The position numbers were made by a program, and so were the translations under genes. Under the pieces are notes generated by a model. It did not search any database, was not told where the DNA came from, and worked only from the letters and a program-made list of their open reading frames with translations. A stretch of 64,000 nucleotides of DNA from Leptobrachium leishanense (taxonomy: Eukaryota; Chordata; Amphibia; Anura; Megophryidae), in contig CM019070.1 in NCBI GenBank assembly GCA_009667805.1, forward strand, positions 51,478,451-51,542,450. The letters are read 5' to 3'. This document shows positions 1 through 13,600 of this stretch, in pieces; position 1 is the stretch's first letter; each line of letters opens with the position of its first letter.

Positions 1-295
1 CCTTTAATCGCCATTAAGAACTGCGTGCTTGCTGTAATATGCACAAAGTGTACAAATTATGTCTGCAACTGCAAAAGCTTAAGTGGTTCTTTATGCAGCT
101 TAAAGAATTGCTGTATATGATCATCATTTATTTTGCATTTTATTGATACAAATGTGTAAAATCTCAAAAGTTCCCTTTATATTTCTTTCAATTTGCTTTG
201 AATGTCCAGCCTTCATAGTATCTGCTGGATCCTGTAACAGGCTAGATCCATTCTGATGGATGGAATTGGAGACATGCCAATAAAAGCCCCTAGAC

Positions 296-452
296 CAGTG
301 GTTTCCAACCATGGTTGTCCCATACCCCTAACAAGACAGGGTTTCCAGTTATCTGAAGCACAGCACAGGTGATAGGGTATGCTGCTCAGTGATTGCAGGA
401 TTCAGTCTGCATTTCCCCAAGGTGATCCTTAAAACCTGTCCTGTTTGGGGGC
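296..452 (+). mobile_element. hAT-type MITE (CAGTGGTTCCCAACC family), 3'-truncated
   Basis: It starts CAGTGGTTTCCAACC and carries the family core tgctcagtgattgcaggat. The family in this window has termini that are reverse complements and 8-bp target duplications, typical of hAT (Charlie-like) elements. Confidence 0.7.
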
Positions 453-1161
453 AATGAAGGAAGTAGAGCATCACCCTAAATCAGAACAATAGCTGAATGT
501 GTCTTTGTAAATCATTCTAGCTATAGGAATCGGTGTGTACAAATACAGGGTTAGGAAACGTCCTTGCTCTACAAGAGCTTCCCAAACCAGTTCTCGGGCG
601 ACTGTTTGCAGGATAAGTACAACACGGACAATATGATTTGCTGCTCGGCGATTGCAGTGTAATCCTAAAATTTGGCCTATTAGCGTTCTCAAGGACTCCC
701 TTCAAGTGCTCATTTACTGCAAGTGCAGAGTTTTAAAGTCCTCAGAGTTGAGGCTCAGCTTTTTTAATTTTTTTTATTTCATTTTTCACAATTTTATTGG
801 GAAAATTGAAACATTCGCAACCCTCCTTGATGTATCCCATTAAAATCCAGTTTATCTTGACCTGTGTCTGAACTGCCAAAAACATACATCAACTTAATCT
901 TTGAGTAGGTGACCTAATCTGATAATCTGCTGTCCCTTCTTCTGGATCAGAGATGATGCATGCTGCAGTTTCTATTTAAAGGCTTTCGTTTTACAGGTAT
1001 TATTATGCATGTTGCATAATAAAAGACCTGCAGCTGGAATAAAAAAAAATACAGATCAAAACATTGGTTTCTTTGTTAAAAATTATCGTTTTTAAATGTT
1101 TTTTTTTTTGCACCACAAAAATTCCCTATTTTGGTTTCATGAGGTTAGGACCCACCTTTAA

Positions 1162-1500
1162 GACTGCAGTCACACAAGCGCACGGAGTGCGTCCGTGACA
1201 ACGCTCCACCCTGCGTCCGTCACAGCTTTGTGACTGCTCGACGGGGAGGGGCCACACGGGGTAGGGTGCGCACTAGTTGCTCACGCTACACCGGACATGA
1301 TTTCAGCTTCCCCGGCAAAAAGCTAGGACGGCCGTAGGAAGCGTCTATAAAGCATGATTCTCCATAGGAGGATCGCGCTTTGCAGCGGTGAGTACGCTAC
1401 CTGCACTCAACGAGGTGGCCACACGGGCGTTTAAGTGGAAGGAAGGTCCACTCTAAAGGATGTTCCTTCTGCTCTGAAGAACGTTCGTATGACCGCAGCC
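1162..1500 (+). mobile_element. Harbinger-like MITE, family A copy 1
   Basis: Ends gactgcagtcacac and gtatgaccgcagcc are an imperfect inverted pair flanked by TAA duplications (1159-1161, 1501-1503). The core ccataggaggatcgcgcttt recurs at about 31133 and 42050. A TWA 3-bp duplication is typical of PIF/Harbinger insertions. Confidence 0.7.
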
Positions 1501-1635
1501 TAAGAGTTTGCCATGACGTGGCGGGTGCACTTAACACTTTAATGGCCATTACAGTAAACAAAAACCTCTACTCTGTTTCGCATGGAGTCATAGTGGTAAG
1601 CGCAAATGACTACCTTTTTTTGTTTTATACATGAA

Positions 1636-2331
1636 GGGCCATATTACATTCTTCACACAAAAACGTACGGTAAACGCGTGAATTTATGCGTCAAACGTTA
1701 ACGCGCGGAAATCAACGCTGGAATTGCAATCCTCGCGCATTTTTTCATCCGTCGAGCAATAACGCGTGTTAAACTGACGCTCGAAATCCGTGTGCGGACT
1801 GTTTTTTTCATGCGATTCAGCCTATCAGAATTAAGAACTTTAATCGACTCCCGTTCAGTTTTTGCGCCTGTCAAAGTCAATCTGAGCATATATGCTGCAG
1901 CAATAAAAAACACACACAATTTATCAAATTTATTGTTTTTGGTATGTGTAGAATGTGTAACTATACTTTGCTGTATTTTTATTTATTTTTTTGGGCTGGT
2001 GTATTTGATTTCGGTCAGGTTGATAGAATTTGCCATTAACACCAGCTTTCAGGAGTTGCTAAAATTATGCGCGCAAAGGCTGTGCGTTACAAACTGCGCA
2101 TAGATTGTAATACCATCCGCGTACCAGCGCACAAATGCATTTGCGCTCACAATGTTAAGTATAGGACGCACAACGTACAATAAGCTCGCGCAGGTTCACC
2201 CGCGGTAGACGTATACGTGCGTTTGTTGCGCTGACCTTGTAATACGACGTTCAGCGCAAAGGGTTTTGCCCCTCGCGTTGGTGCGTTTTTGCGCCTGCGC
2301 AAACGTATGCGTGAAGATTGTAATAGGGCCC
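1636..2331 (+). mobile_element. 0.7-kb CpG-rich inverted-repeat element, family C copy 1
   Basis: Ends gggccatattacattcttc and gaagattgtaatagggccc are inverted, flanked by GAA on both sides. The interior has many cgcgc and tgcgca words and a conserved middle (ggtcaggttgatagaatttg). It has no transposase frame. Confidence 0.75.
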
Positions 2332-2684
2332 GAAGTGGGCTGGATGCTCCTGGTTTACACAGCCGCCCTGATAGGGATTAGTGCGCAAAACTGCTTTTTG
2401 TGCAAACAAAATTCCATCTCTTCTTACATAAGAATCCAGTGACCCTAACGGACACATTATGTGCAAACAGGAGCACCGTTCAGTCGTGCATCTCTAGGTG
2501 CCAATCTCGCACATAGTTGAATACATGTTGAGCATTTCGTATCTGTTCAAAATACTCATATGTTTAGAGTATATGATGAAACTAGTTGATGTCTCTTTGT
2601 TGAGCAAATCTATTTCTAGGATGCTGTAACTTCTTATTCTGTAAGGGCACCGTCTAATTTTCTTTATCATCTGTTCCATAAAAG

Positions 2685-2748
2685 TCATTTGAAAACCTAT
2701 CTGTGGATGATTCGGCAGGATCCTTCCATGAGCGGGATGAGCTTCAAG
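2685..2748 (+). CDS. ARHGAP29: ARHGAP29 coding exon a (first in window)
   Basis: The 64-nt exon begins SFENLSVDD, matching the SFENVSV segment of human ARHGAP29 just before the F-BAR domain. The acceptor is ...ccataaaag at 2684 and the donor GTAATC follows 2748. It ends in phase 1, joining the GC that opens the next exon to make glycine. The acceptor is weak in pyrimidines, so the 5' edge is slightly uncertain; the preceding coding exon was not found in 1-2684. Confidence 0.8.
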
Positions 2749-4645
2749 GTAATCTTTTTAAAGTCTTTTTTGGCTTATTTCCAGTAGATACAAATTGTTT
2801 AGTTTTACAGTAAGCACAATATTGGCCTCCTGTGAGATATAAAGCAGGATTGTGGGACCCATGTGCTTCCTGGCTGAGTGACTCTCTTGCCAGAGATGAG
2901 GTGACCCTTGACTAGTGTTTAGCAGATTATTTTTTTTCTCTAAAATGGATTTAGTTTTGTACAAAATTTTTACAAAGGTGAGCGAGTGTTTCGGTACGGT
3001 CATATGGTCGACAACATGCACGTCTTCCTCGCTAGTGATTCTGACCCTTTTTAAAATCCCTGTCAATCCTGTTTAGTGTCAGCTGGCATTAAAGCACAAC
3101 TAGAGATCAGCGTTACTTTAGCACCCGTTGTTGTCCATCGCTGCCAGCACAGCCTGCGCGGGGTATTTCATCGCGGCTGAATTCTCACTCAACCACTTTC
3201 CTGTTTACAGGCAACCTCCGGGCAGAAGAGCTTGATAACATGCTTCTACAGAGTGACAGCGGCGTGGAATCTGCGTTGTCATACGCCAAAGCGTGGTCGA
3301 AATACACCAAGGATATATTGGCTTGGGTAGAGAAAAGGCTTTATGTGGGTGAGTGGCTCCTTTTGGCCTTTAATGAGCTTTGGAATTAAATCTGTTGCCT
3401 GCTATGTGCTTCAGATTGTCCGTAATGTGATTCTAAATTGCTTTGTTGCCGACGGGTTTTCATTTGAAAATTGCTTTATGCCTCCGTATTTCAGAAGCAG
3501 AAACTGCCCGGAATCTGCTAAAAATGGCCGAGACTGCAAAAGCCATCATTGCTCCCCAGGTAAGGGTCTTCTAGGTAGGAATGAAGATACAAGGAACGAT
3601 AAACAATCAATGTTTTGTACTTTTATATTGATATCCATATATTTTATATTAAAATGCAGAACATCTCTCTCTCTCACGCGTGATGAGCATTCTATTGCCG
3701 TTATCATTTTAAACCTTAAGAACACGTGCGAACTGAACATTTTTTACCATTTCATTTGGTTATTTTGAATCCTGGCCTTTTGTGCTGATTGCTTTGTTTG
3801 ATCATCTGCAATTTCGTGCCAGCTGGGTGGAGTAGAAGTAACATCACTGCTCTATAACCGTGGAGAGAGACTGTGGAGACACAGGTTCGATCCCTGCAAG
3901 AGCACCTCTCCAATAAGTGTCCTTGGGTAAGACAACGGTACTTTCTCGCCACCCAGGAAATACTTGAAAACAAGATAAATCTCCATATATCCTTCCTGGT
4001 AAAATCCTTTCTCAAAACAATAAAATTTCCTTGTTCTTCACTGGTAGATATTTTTATTTATTGCATTCTGACTTGTTTTATGCCTTACACTTGGCTCAAA
4101 ACAATAGACAAATTTGTGTGTGTGTAAACTGTATATACACATGTGTTGTGTGTAGATAGGCTGGGTTAGTCCAGTTGCCAAAATCACGAGTCTAGCAGTA
4201 CACGGCGATACCTTTTTTTATTATGCTAACGTTACATTTAAAAGACAAGCTTTCGAGAGTGTAACCTCTCTTCCTAATGTTCAGTTCTAAGATACCGATC
4301 AGTAAAGCTTCCAGACCTGAGGAAGAGAGGAATACTCTCGAAAGCTTGTCTTTTTAAATGTAACATTTAGTCCAATAAAAAAGGTATCACTACGCACTGC
4401 TATACTCTTGATTTTTATAAATATATATTTGGATGAGACCGATGTCATTTGCATGTTTTACCCAGAGTTCCTTGCTGCATATGGGGAATGTAGCACAGGA
4501 GCTCTGTGATGCAGTGCTTTGAATTGCTGTGATGTGCAAGTGGCTTCTGCAATAATGAACCTTATTGGTTATTGCGTGGATGCTTTTTTATCTCATTATT
4601 TTATTTATTTTTTTTTTTTTTAGTCCACCACCCCAACCCAAGCAA

Positions 4646-4681
<36 letters not shown>

Positions 4682-7600
4682 CACACACACGTGTATGAGA
4701 TATATATACATGTATTAAAGGGAAGTGCTCATGCCACTGTACAGAGCACTGGTGAGACCTCACTTGGAGTACTGTGTGCAGTACTGGAGACCGTATCTCC
4801 AGAAGGATATAGACATCTTAGAGTTCAGAGAAGGGCTACTAAAATGGTGTACGGCTTGAAGGAGAAAAGTTACCAGGAAAGGCTGAATGATCTTAACATG
4901 TACAGCTTGGAAAAAAGACGAGACCGAGGAGATATGATAGAAACATTTAAATACGTAAAGGGAATCCACAAGGTTTAGAGGAAGGGAGTATATTTAAACG
5001 GAAACAAAGTAGCAAAACAAGAGGACATAGTCTTAGATTAGAGGGGCAAAGGTTTAAAAGTAACATCAGGAAGCATTATTTTACTGAGAGGGTGGTGGAT
5101 ACATGGAACAGCCTTCTAGTTGAAGTGGTAGAGGCCAAAACAGTAATTGAATTTAAGCAAGCATGGGATAGGCATAAGGCTATCCTAAACAAAAGATAAA
5201 TCCAGGTAAAGTATCCATGTAATTGGGCAGACTAGATGGGCCGAAAGGTTCTTATCTGCCGGCATTTTTCTATGTTTCTATGTACTTGCTTGGGTGGTGG
5301 ACTAAACAAAATTAGATAAAAACCTCCACGCAATAACCAATAAGGTTAATTATTGCAGAAGCCATTTTGTACATCACAGCAATTCAAAGAAATGCATCCC
5401 ACAGCTCCTGTGCTGCATTCCCCATGTATGGGGGGGTGGGTGGGTGTGTGTGGGTGTGTACGCACACACACACTATCTTGTGCATTTAACCAAGTGATTT
5501 GCTCTCTTTAAGTTTTGTTTAAGCAAATTTCCCTTTTTTGGATTCCTTCATTACCCCGGTCTTACAGGCTGAGACTAGTCTTGGTGAGCGACTGTATGGG
5601 GCCAGAGAAGAATGTCTTCTCACCTGTGAATCTGTTTAAGCCTTTTACATCCCTTTTTATTTTGTGGACATCTCGACTAATAACTCGCATCTGCCAATCT
5701 GTAAATGCTTTCCAAAGTCAGTGTTGAGCAATTCAGTTTAATAATGTATCCCTCTGTTCTCTCCTGTAGGATTTTATGCCATTCCAGTCCATTTTCACAG
5801 CAGCTTTCCAAAACGACATTGAATGCAGCCAGGTCTGTCTTCAAACAATAGCGGCTCTGCAGAGTAACAAATTCATGCAGGTAAGAAAGCGGGCACAGTC
5901 TGAGCCGGAATACATGTTATAGCAAGAAATGTTTGCTTCATTGTAACAATAAGGCAAACGCTCTGTTTTGTTAAAACCTGTTATTTATCCTGTTGAACTG
6001 TGTAATATTTTTACTCCCATAACCGAGTAAGAGGTTTATTACTGTTTGCTTACCATTTCACGGCACCTTCGCTGTATCTGGTAAATTCTTGAATTAAAGT
6101 GCTGAGTGAAAGATGTCAAACTGTTATTTCATCCAGAATTATAATGGTGCATCACCAATGTGTTATCTGGCAAGTTACCAGCACAAAGGAGAACCTCAGG
6201 AGGTTTTCAAAGGCTCGTGGTAAATGACGTGCGAATAGACTTATTGTAGAATAATATTTACTTCTGAGTTTTTTATTATTACAGTGAATGGTTTTGATTG
6301 CCAGCAGCAGCAGTAGATCCACAATGTATGAAGTCCTCCTGTTCTATTCTTCAAAATAAAACAAAATCTAGATTAGTTTTTCAGAGCCCACATGTCCTCA
6401 TTCCTACCAGGGAGAAATGTCAAGCACATGTGACATTTTGTATTTATAGTAAAAGACACAGCATTCACTTTTCATCCTGTAACCCCTGCTGTCACATATT
6501 GAGAATTTAAGTGTAATTTAAATCTAAAAACCGCAGCTAGCAGCACATGTTTGAAGGCAGATACTCTAGGGTTAAAACCAGAGGGGGGGGGGAAAGAGTT
6601 AGAGAGGTTAGACATTAACCCCTCCTGACTCTTTCTGCAGCTTCTCTCCCCAATCCCGTTTAACAATTTATTTACGTTTTAAAACCTACCTCGTCACCAG
6701 TGCTGGGTTCAATTGGTGCAGCTCAGACGCAGCATGCTACAGTTTTCTGTAAAATGCAACATGTCACTTGAGCAAATTGACAGCTATTGGATGGAGTCTG
6801 GTTCCCAAAGGCCACCAATCTGAGCTTAGGTTCTGTGCAGGACTAATCACCTTTGTTTGGAGTGCTGAATTAAACCTGCTGGAGAGCCTCCCCATCCCTT
6901 CCCCTTACTGAGAGGGGCGAAGGCACTCAGAACGCCCAAATTACAGTGAGTGGTCACAGTGCCTAGTGTGTCTCCTTTAAATGTATTCACTTCACACAGT
7001 ACTTTCTTATACAGTTTTTTTTTTTTTTTTTGCAATATATAGAAAGGGCTTAGGTTTTCCAAATACTCGTACATTACACCCTGATTGTCCTTAATAAGTG
7101 TCTGCTTTATGACCAATGTAATGGCATTTTAACTCCTTACAATCCACCAAGGCATCCAGCAGACAACCGCAAAGCCTTACTAAACGCTCATTGATGTCAT
7201 CTGCATTTCAGCCCCTCCAGACGAGAAGATCCGAGCTTGACAGGCTGAGGAAAGAACTGAAGGATGCTTGGCAGCGGGAACAGAAGAAAATGGTTGGTTT
7301 GATATCTATATGCGTCACGAGTATTTGTATGTTTGCCTTAAGTGTTCTATGGAATTTTCTTCTCTATAATGTATATGAATGTGTATATTGGCAGGGCCCA
7401 ATGCGGGGTATAATGTGCAAACACTGGTGACACCGGATACGAACAGATCTATATGGGATGTCAAGTCCCAAGTTACTGTTGGATATGTTAAAGAGAGATG
7501 CAAAACATGGGTATTTGACACAAGCAGCTTTCCTCCATATGTAAGCCGTCATTCCATGTGGCTCACCATCGGGGAGGAGGGGGATGTGCAAGTAAACTTT

Positions 7601-10600
7601 ACATTCAAATGGACGCAAAATCACAGACAGCACACCATCCTTGGCACCAACGATGAGTCAAACACACAATGCTGATTGTCACTTCCCCACAAAAGGAACA
7701 CAGAGGTTATCTTTTGTTCTATGGATCACTGCTTGTGACTTTCCGTGAAAGTGTATATTGAGCAGCTACCCAGAGATTTAAAATGATTGAAACACTTCCT
7801 AGTGTCAGCAGATGCTGGGGGGTTGTTGGATATACATTATCAAGTCGTGTATACACTTACATATGTATACATACACAAGTGTATACATAAAAAAAAAAAT
7901 TAGCAATTCTTTTTCCTTTTTCTTTCCTATCACGTTTTAGAAAATGTCTGCTCCGGTGTGGAGTTTTTCCGATTAGCCCCAGCCTTAAAATCTTTGTTTC
8001 TCTCAAATTCTGCTGCATTGAAACTACCGATTTATTAAGTGAATTGTGTGCGTTACTCCCAATATTCACTTGCCACCCAGTGGCCTCTGAGAGGTTGCAG
8101 TGTAATACAAATTATGTGACTTTTTTTAATTTTTTTTATTTTACTAAATATTGTTTTTTTCATGCGGTTGCTTGAAATTTCTGTTTGCTTTTGTAGCAAG
8201 AGCTGCAGAGTGCTTTACGGAAAGCCAAATCACTCAATGGCCAAAGAAAAGACGAGCACGAGAAGGCAAAGTGCAGTACCGTGCGGGCAGAGGAGGAGCA
8301 GCTTAATATGAGCGGCGGACTCCTGAAGGATGGCAGCAAACAGCTGGAGAAGAGGCGGCGTTTAGAAGAAGAGGCTTTACAAAGGGTCAGTTTTAATGGC
8401 TTGCAATCAGCAAATGAAAACGTGTGTGTGTGTGTATATATATATATATTTTTTTTTTAAATACAGGATGGAACCACTTCCTTATACCATTTAAAAAATG
8501 GTTTTATATATGTAGAGAGAGAGGAGATAATTGATGTTTGGAATTGTTGAATGATCTGTTATTCATAAATAACCAGGGCGACGGCTTTTATTGTACACTG
8601 TATTGGCCAATCTTTAAACAGACTTGCAGTGTTATTTTTATTATCAATAATTGTGTTTTTTTTTCTCTGCTCGGCTTGTGATGTAATTCCACAATGGCTG
8701 CCTCCACACTTAAACACTGGCGGAATACAAGGGGGTGTTTACTGCTAAATATACAACAGCTGCCTTAACAAAAATATTTCGGCCTGTTAACATAAGTATT
8801 ATGAAATGATGCGCGGAAAGTCTCCGTTGATATGTCTTGTTAAATGTAGAGCCTTGCATACCATGCAAAAGGTTATTTGTGCGTAAAGATATATAATCAC
8901 CCAAGGCAGCAAAAGGATCCTCAACACTGAAAACAATATTAAATGTTAGGGTGTGTTTTTGGCTTAAAATTTCGTGAACTCTGTTAACTTGCTGTTTACT
9001 GAGTGCAACCTTTTCAATGTATCAGACGTCCCTTTACTTGTTCTTGTACGCTGCCATATAATGTAAACCTTTGTAAATGGTTAAAATCTTAGACTCTGCT
9101 GGTACATTAAGAATTGTACCAGATTACTTTTCTACAACCAGAATAAATACTTCAGAAGCAAATTTTAATTTTCGACAGAGGTAAGAAAAAAACATACCTG
9201 TGCTGCATTTCTGGGTCCAGTGCAATGCACTTGCTGTCTTCCAACACGTTCAGGAATCCAGTCTATAAAGCCCTACCCATGGCTTTTATGTTAAAATACT
9301 GCATTTAACTCAGAACCTTATCTAGATAATGTTGTAGTACAAATTCCTGGGCTGTACAAAAGACAAAGGACCCTGTTACATACTTAACGCTAACGTTGAC
9401 GTTTAGCTGTGTGAGCGATAACATGCGCCATGGTGGCCCTAGTGCGGGCCGACCATGTGACATTCTCGAACATGTTAAACCATTAGCGATTCAGAGCTTG
9501 CGCTTTTCTAGCACGAGGTTACTGTACTTTGCGCAGCCTATTACGTAACATGGGGAGAGCAAAGAGTTAAATAGCGTTAGGATTACAAAGTCCTATTGTG
9601 AATTACGTCCCACTGCTGCTAACTGAATAGTTAGCGCCAGCTCCAAGCTTTGGTTAACTGTGTTTCTGTGGAATCAGTCGGCACTAGCTACAAATCCCCG
9701 CAAAAATCACATACTTGCCTGTCTCCTGCAGCGAGAACGGCGGCCCGATCCGCTGCTTCGGGCCGCTGGGAGTAGAGGGAGACTGGGGGTGTTCCCAGTC
9801 TCCCTCCATGAATCAATCTGCAGGATCTTGCAGGAGGTGAGATCGTATGGGTCATGTGACCGGCAGTCGTAGCCTCAATGGAGTCCTATGGACTCCATAG
9901 AGGGGATACTCGGGTCGATGCTCAGTGCTGCCTTGAGCATCCTGAGGCTTGGCGCTGCATTACGGGGCAGGCTGCTGAATTAGCGCCTGCCCAGCAATAT
10001 GGAGCTAAAACTGAGATGCCAAGGAGAAACCTGCAGGCACAGGTTTTCCTCCTTAATGTCCCCTTTTAGCGGCAGTAATGTAATACTGCCCAAAAAGGGG
10101 CAGATCAACATTAAAGTAATATTCGTTACCCAAATTGGAGAAGTGGGGTGAGACTGGAGTAGACGGCTTCTTATTGGTCCTGTGCATTTCTATTTCATTA
10201 TACACGAATAATGCAATCACTGAAATCAATTACACATGCATATGGAATCAGCACTTCAATAAATTGCACATTTAAATGTTTTGTGTGCACTCCTGTAGAC
10301 AGCTTTTTGGGGTGTCTTGCCTTGTGGGATATCATTCCTTTCAGTGGCAGAGGGTTTGAAGCAGCTCACATATAGTTTGCAAATCAATCCCTCGAAGGTT
10401 AAGCATTTTACTCGTCTCTCTTGCTAGATCTACATTTAAGTGACCCTGCAAGCTTTACATATAATCTCTTCAGTGTCTCTTGTTGTATAAATAGGTGTAT
10501 AACTTTTGATGAAATCGAGGTCTTTGGCCAACACGGAAGTAGCAATGACTGAAAATAGATCTGTTTGCACCACTTGTGAAATACTGTACATTACTGAACC

Positions 10601-13600
10601 TGTCCTTGGATGAGCCTCTGGAATTATTTTTCGCTGTGAAAGGGTCATTCCCAGGGACGGACTGACCCATCGGGCACTTGGGCACTGCCCAAGGGCCCGC
10701 GGGTCAGTGGGGGCCCGGTTTCAGCTGGCTCAGTGGGCCCCCAGTGGGCCCTGACGGTTTCTCAATTCCGCAGCTCCGGATTCAGACTCTAATTCCGAAT
10801 CCGGAGCTGTCTACCCATACGTAGGCACACTGCTCTCTGTGTGCCGTGCTGTCCCCTGTGCAGCTGTGCTGTGACTGAGGCAGAGGGGCTGCGGTGTGCA
10901 GCAGGCACGAAGCATACCTCCTCCAGCTTCCCACATTCAAATGAAGCCTGCATCTGGGTATGGCTCTGTCCCCTTCATAATGTGGTGCATCAGTGCACTA
11001 CACGCAGCGGCAGATGAGGGGGGGCAAGCCAAGCACATGTTCAGAGTGCAGCCCCAGCCTGCATCCTCTCCACACTGGCAGACAGGAGGAGGACATCAAA
11101 CAATCATGGTGTGTGTGTGTGTTGTGTGACTGCTCAAACACCCCTGCGTTCACTCCAGGTTATATAGCTGTGAATTATGTGACTGCTCATACAACCCAGC
11201 GCTTTCTGTGAGTTGTATTGATGTGGATTATGTGCCTGCTCATACGCCCCTGCGTTTACTGTGAGCGTTTTATTTCTGTGGAGCTCTGGGAAACGCTCAT
11301 ACACATTGCACAATACTGTGAGTTTTATTGCTGTGGAGCTCTGTGATATGCTCATACACATTGCACAATACTGTGAGTTTTATTGCTGTGGAGCTCTGTG
11401 ATATGCTCATACACATTGCACAATACTGTGAGTTTTATTGCTGTGGAGCTCTGTAATGTGCAGTGTGTCAGGATTGTACAGTATCTTTTAATGTAATGGT
11501 CAGTTTCCCACATTTGCCACAGGGACAATCTGCTGTGGCGCAGCCTTAGCTGCAGTGAGTGGGTGATGCCTGCTGCAGCAGTGCGGCGGCCATCGGTAAG
11601 TCTGGAGGGGGCGCAATGGATCCCCCAAGTCGCTGCTGGCTCCAAGTGGATTTTCTTCACACAATTTTCAAAAAGGTTATTTTAAGGAGTTCAGAAATAA
11701 ATTCTTTAGCACAATAATGTACATGTGGGTGAGCGTTGCAGGGGGTGGGGTTTTTATGGGTGTGGCCTCCTGTGGGTGCGACACATGGGGCCCCATGATC
11801 TCCTATTGCCCGGGGGCCCCATTAGTTGTCAGTACGCCCCTGGTCATTCCAGTGCAAAAATGTCATCTTCCATGTCAATAGATAAGTGAGTCGGTGGTAT
11901 ACAAACAACTCCCACACTCAGTACAGATTTATTTATATTTTTTAATGCAGTGCGTACAAAATCCTCTGGTCTGAACAAAATTGAATGCAATATAAACAAA
12001 TTCATCTAGTGTGATTAGGGGTGACATAGAGGTCATGAAATACAAGGTCTTGCAATGTTATCATTTATTTAGGCTAGGGTCAGACTGAGGCAGTGCGAAC
12101 GCGCGTGCAGGCGCACTTAATCACGGCCGTAGTAGCAGCAAATGAAGGGCCAATATACGAAGTACGGTCGCACAAAAGTCCGGCTGCGCAACGCAAGTGG
12201 CAAACGAACGCATTTTGTCGAACGTAAAACCGCTAGTACGGTTGTACAGAGTGCGCTGCGTCCGCTAGCGGCGTGTGTGCGTGAATTGGAGAGGTCAGAC
12301 ACTGCTAATGTCCGGCCAACATAACGTCCAGATGCACAAAGTGTTTTATTGATGATCCGTACAAAATCACGGAAGCAAATGCGCATCGTATGACCGCTAT
12401 CGCGTACTCTGTGAAAAAATGCGTCCATTCGTTCGAACGCACTTTTTCACAGACAACGTGAAAATGCGTTAGTCTGACCCTAGCCTTAGAGCCAGCGGTT
12501 TTCTCACACGTGACGACAATAAGAACTGGAAGATCAACTATCAAACGTAGGAAAAATGTCATATCCAGAGACGCAAGATGTTGAGGGCCCTGCACATATG
12601 AGATTAGTCTTGGGGTGTGGAGGAGTTATCTTATTAGTGGCGAGGATTTCTAATGCTGATGATGCCTTTAGCTTTCACTTGATTGCTTAGGAGTATTGTG
12701 ACTGTGTTCAGAACATGATGTTACTGGTTTTTGCATTAAAATATTTCTGGGGGGGGTGGTTTCCCTCTATATTTACGTGTTTCTATTAAATTCCTTTTAT
12801 GGTTTTCGTTTTCTAGGCTGAAGAAGCTAAAGAGAATTACAAGGCATGTGTCGCAGATGTTGAAGAGAAAAGGAATGACATGGAAAACTTCAAGTCCGAA
12901 ATCTTAACCCAGATTCGAGAACTTGTCTACCAATGCGATCTTACCCTCAAAGCTGTAAGTATTTCTTTCTTGGGGGGTCTGTTTTTTTTCTGCTATAAGG
13001 AAACGCTCATCACATAACATTTGCAGTATTACAACTTCCATGATTTCTAGTCACTTTATTGCCTTTTGGTGTACAGCAAAATGAGGTTATCTTTCAAAAC
13101 AAAGCAGCAGTTTAACTGAACAAAGATGATGAATGTGCAGACATTCTCCTAGAGCAGTGTTTCCCACTAGGCCAGATTTTAAGGATTAAAAGCAAATCCT
13201 ATCACCTGTGCTGTGCTTCAGATATCTGGCAAACCTGGCCTGCTAGGGGGACTTGAGGACCAGGGTGGGCACCACTGCAAGCACTGTCCAAAAAAAAAAC
13301 TCTAGTACAGGGGTCAGCAACCTTTGGTCATCTAGATGTTTTGAACTAAATTAGATTTCCCATGAGGCGTAGCCAATCTGAGTACTTGAGCATCATGGGA
13401 GGCTTAGTTCCAAAAGCTCTGGAGGGCCAAGGTTGTTGACACCTGCTCCTAGTGTAAGTGCGCTCTGTGGTTTATCTATAGAAATCATGTGTTGATACAA
13501 GGTGTCGCTATGTAGAGTTATGATCTATTTCAGTTTAATATTTTGCCTTTTGACAGTTCACTAGGTGAATTTCCTTACATTCCTGATCTTTATTATGTTG

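Larger units (their letters stand above)
1..2684 (+). other. ARHGAP29 intron upstream of the first visible exon
   Basis: No coding exon was recognised here. It holds a hAT-type MITE at 296-452, a Harbinger-like MITE at 1162-1500 and a CpG-rich 0.7-kb inverted-repeat element at 1636-2331. Positions 453-1160 are AT-rich; 580-680 look like a decayed copy of the hAT MITE. Confidence 0.6.
4467..5432. mobile_element. long inverted repeats flanking a LINE tail
   Basis: Left arm 4467-4650 and right arm 5282-5432 are reverse complements with small indels, e.g. ttattggttattgcgtgga against tccacgcaataaccaataa. The middle holds a (TA)n tract and a LINE 3' end. The arms resemble one MITE arm pair opened by the LINE insertion, or a foldback element. 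Confidence 0.7.

Noticed and set aside
1698..2103. ORFs within the CpG-rich element and its copy at 58570-58830
   Set aside because: The paired ORFs are opposite readings of the same non-coding inverted-repeat element.
3884..3894. tRNA gene suggested by a box-B-like sequence
   Set aside because: There is no cloverleaf; the sequence is the head of a tRNA-derived SINE that recurs at 37.45 kb.
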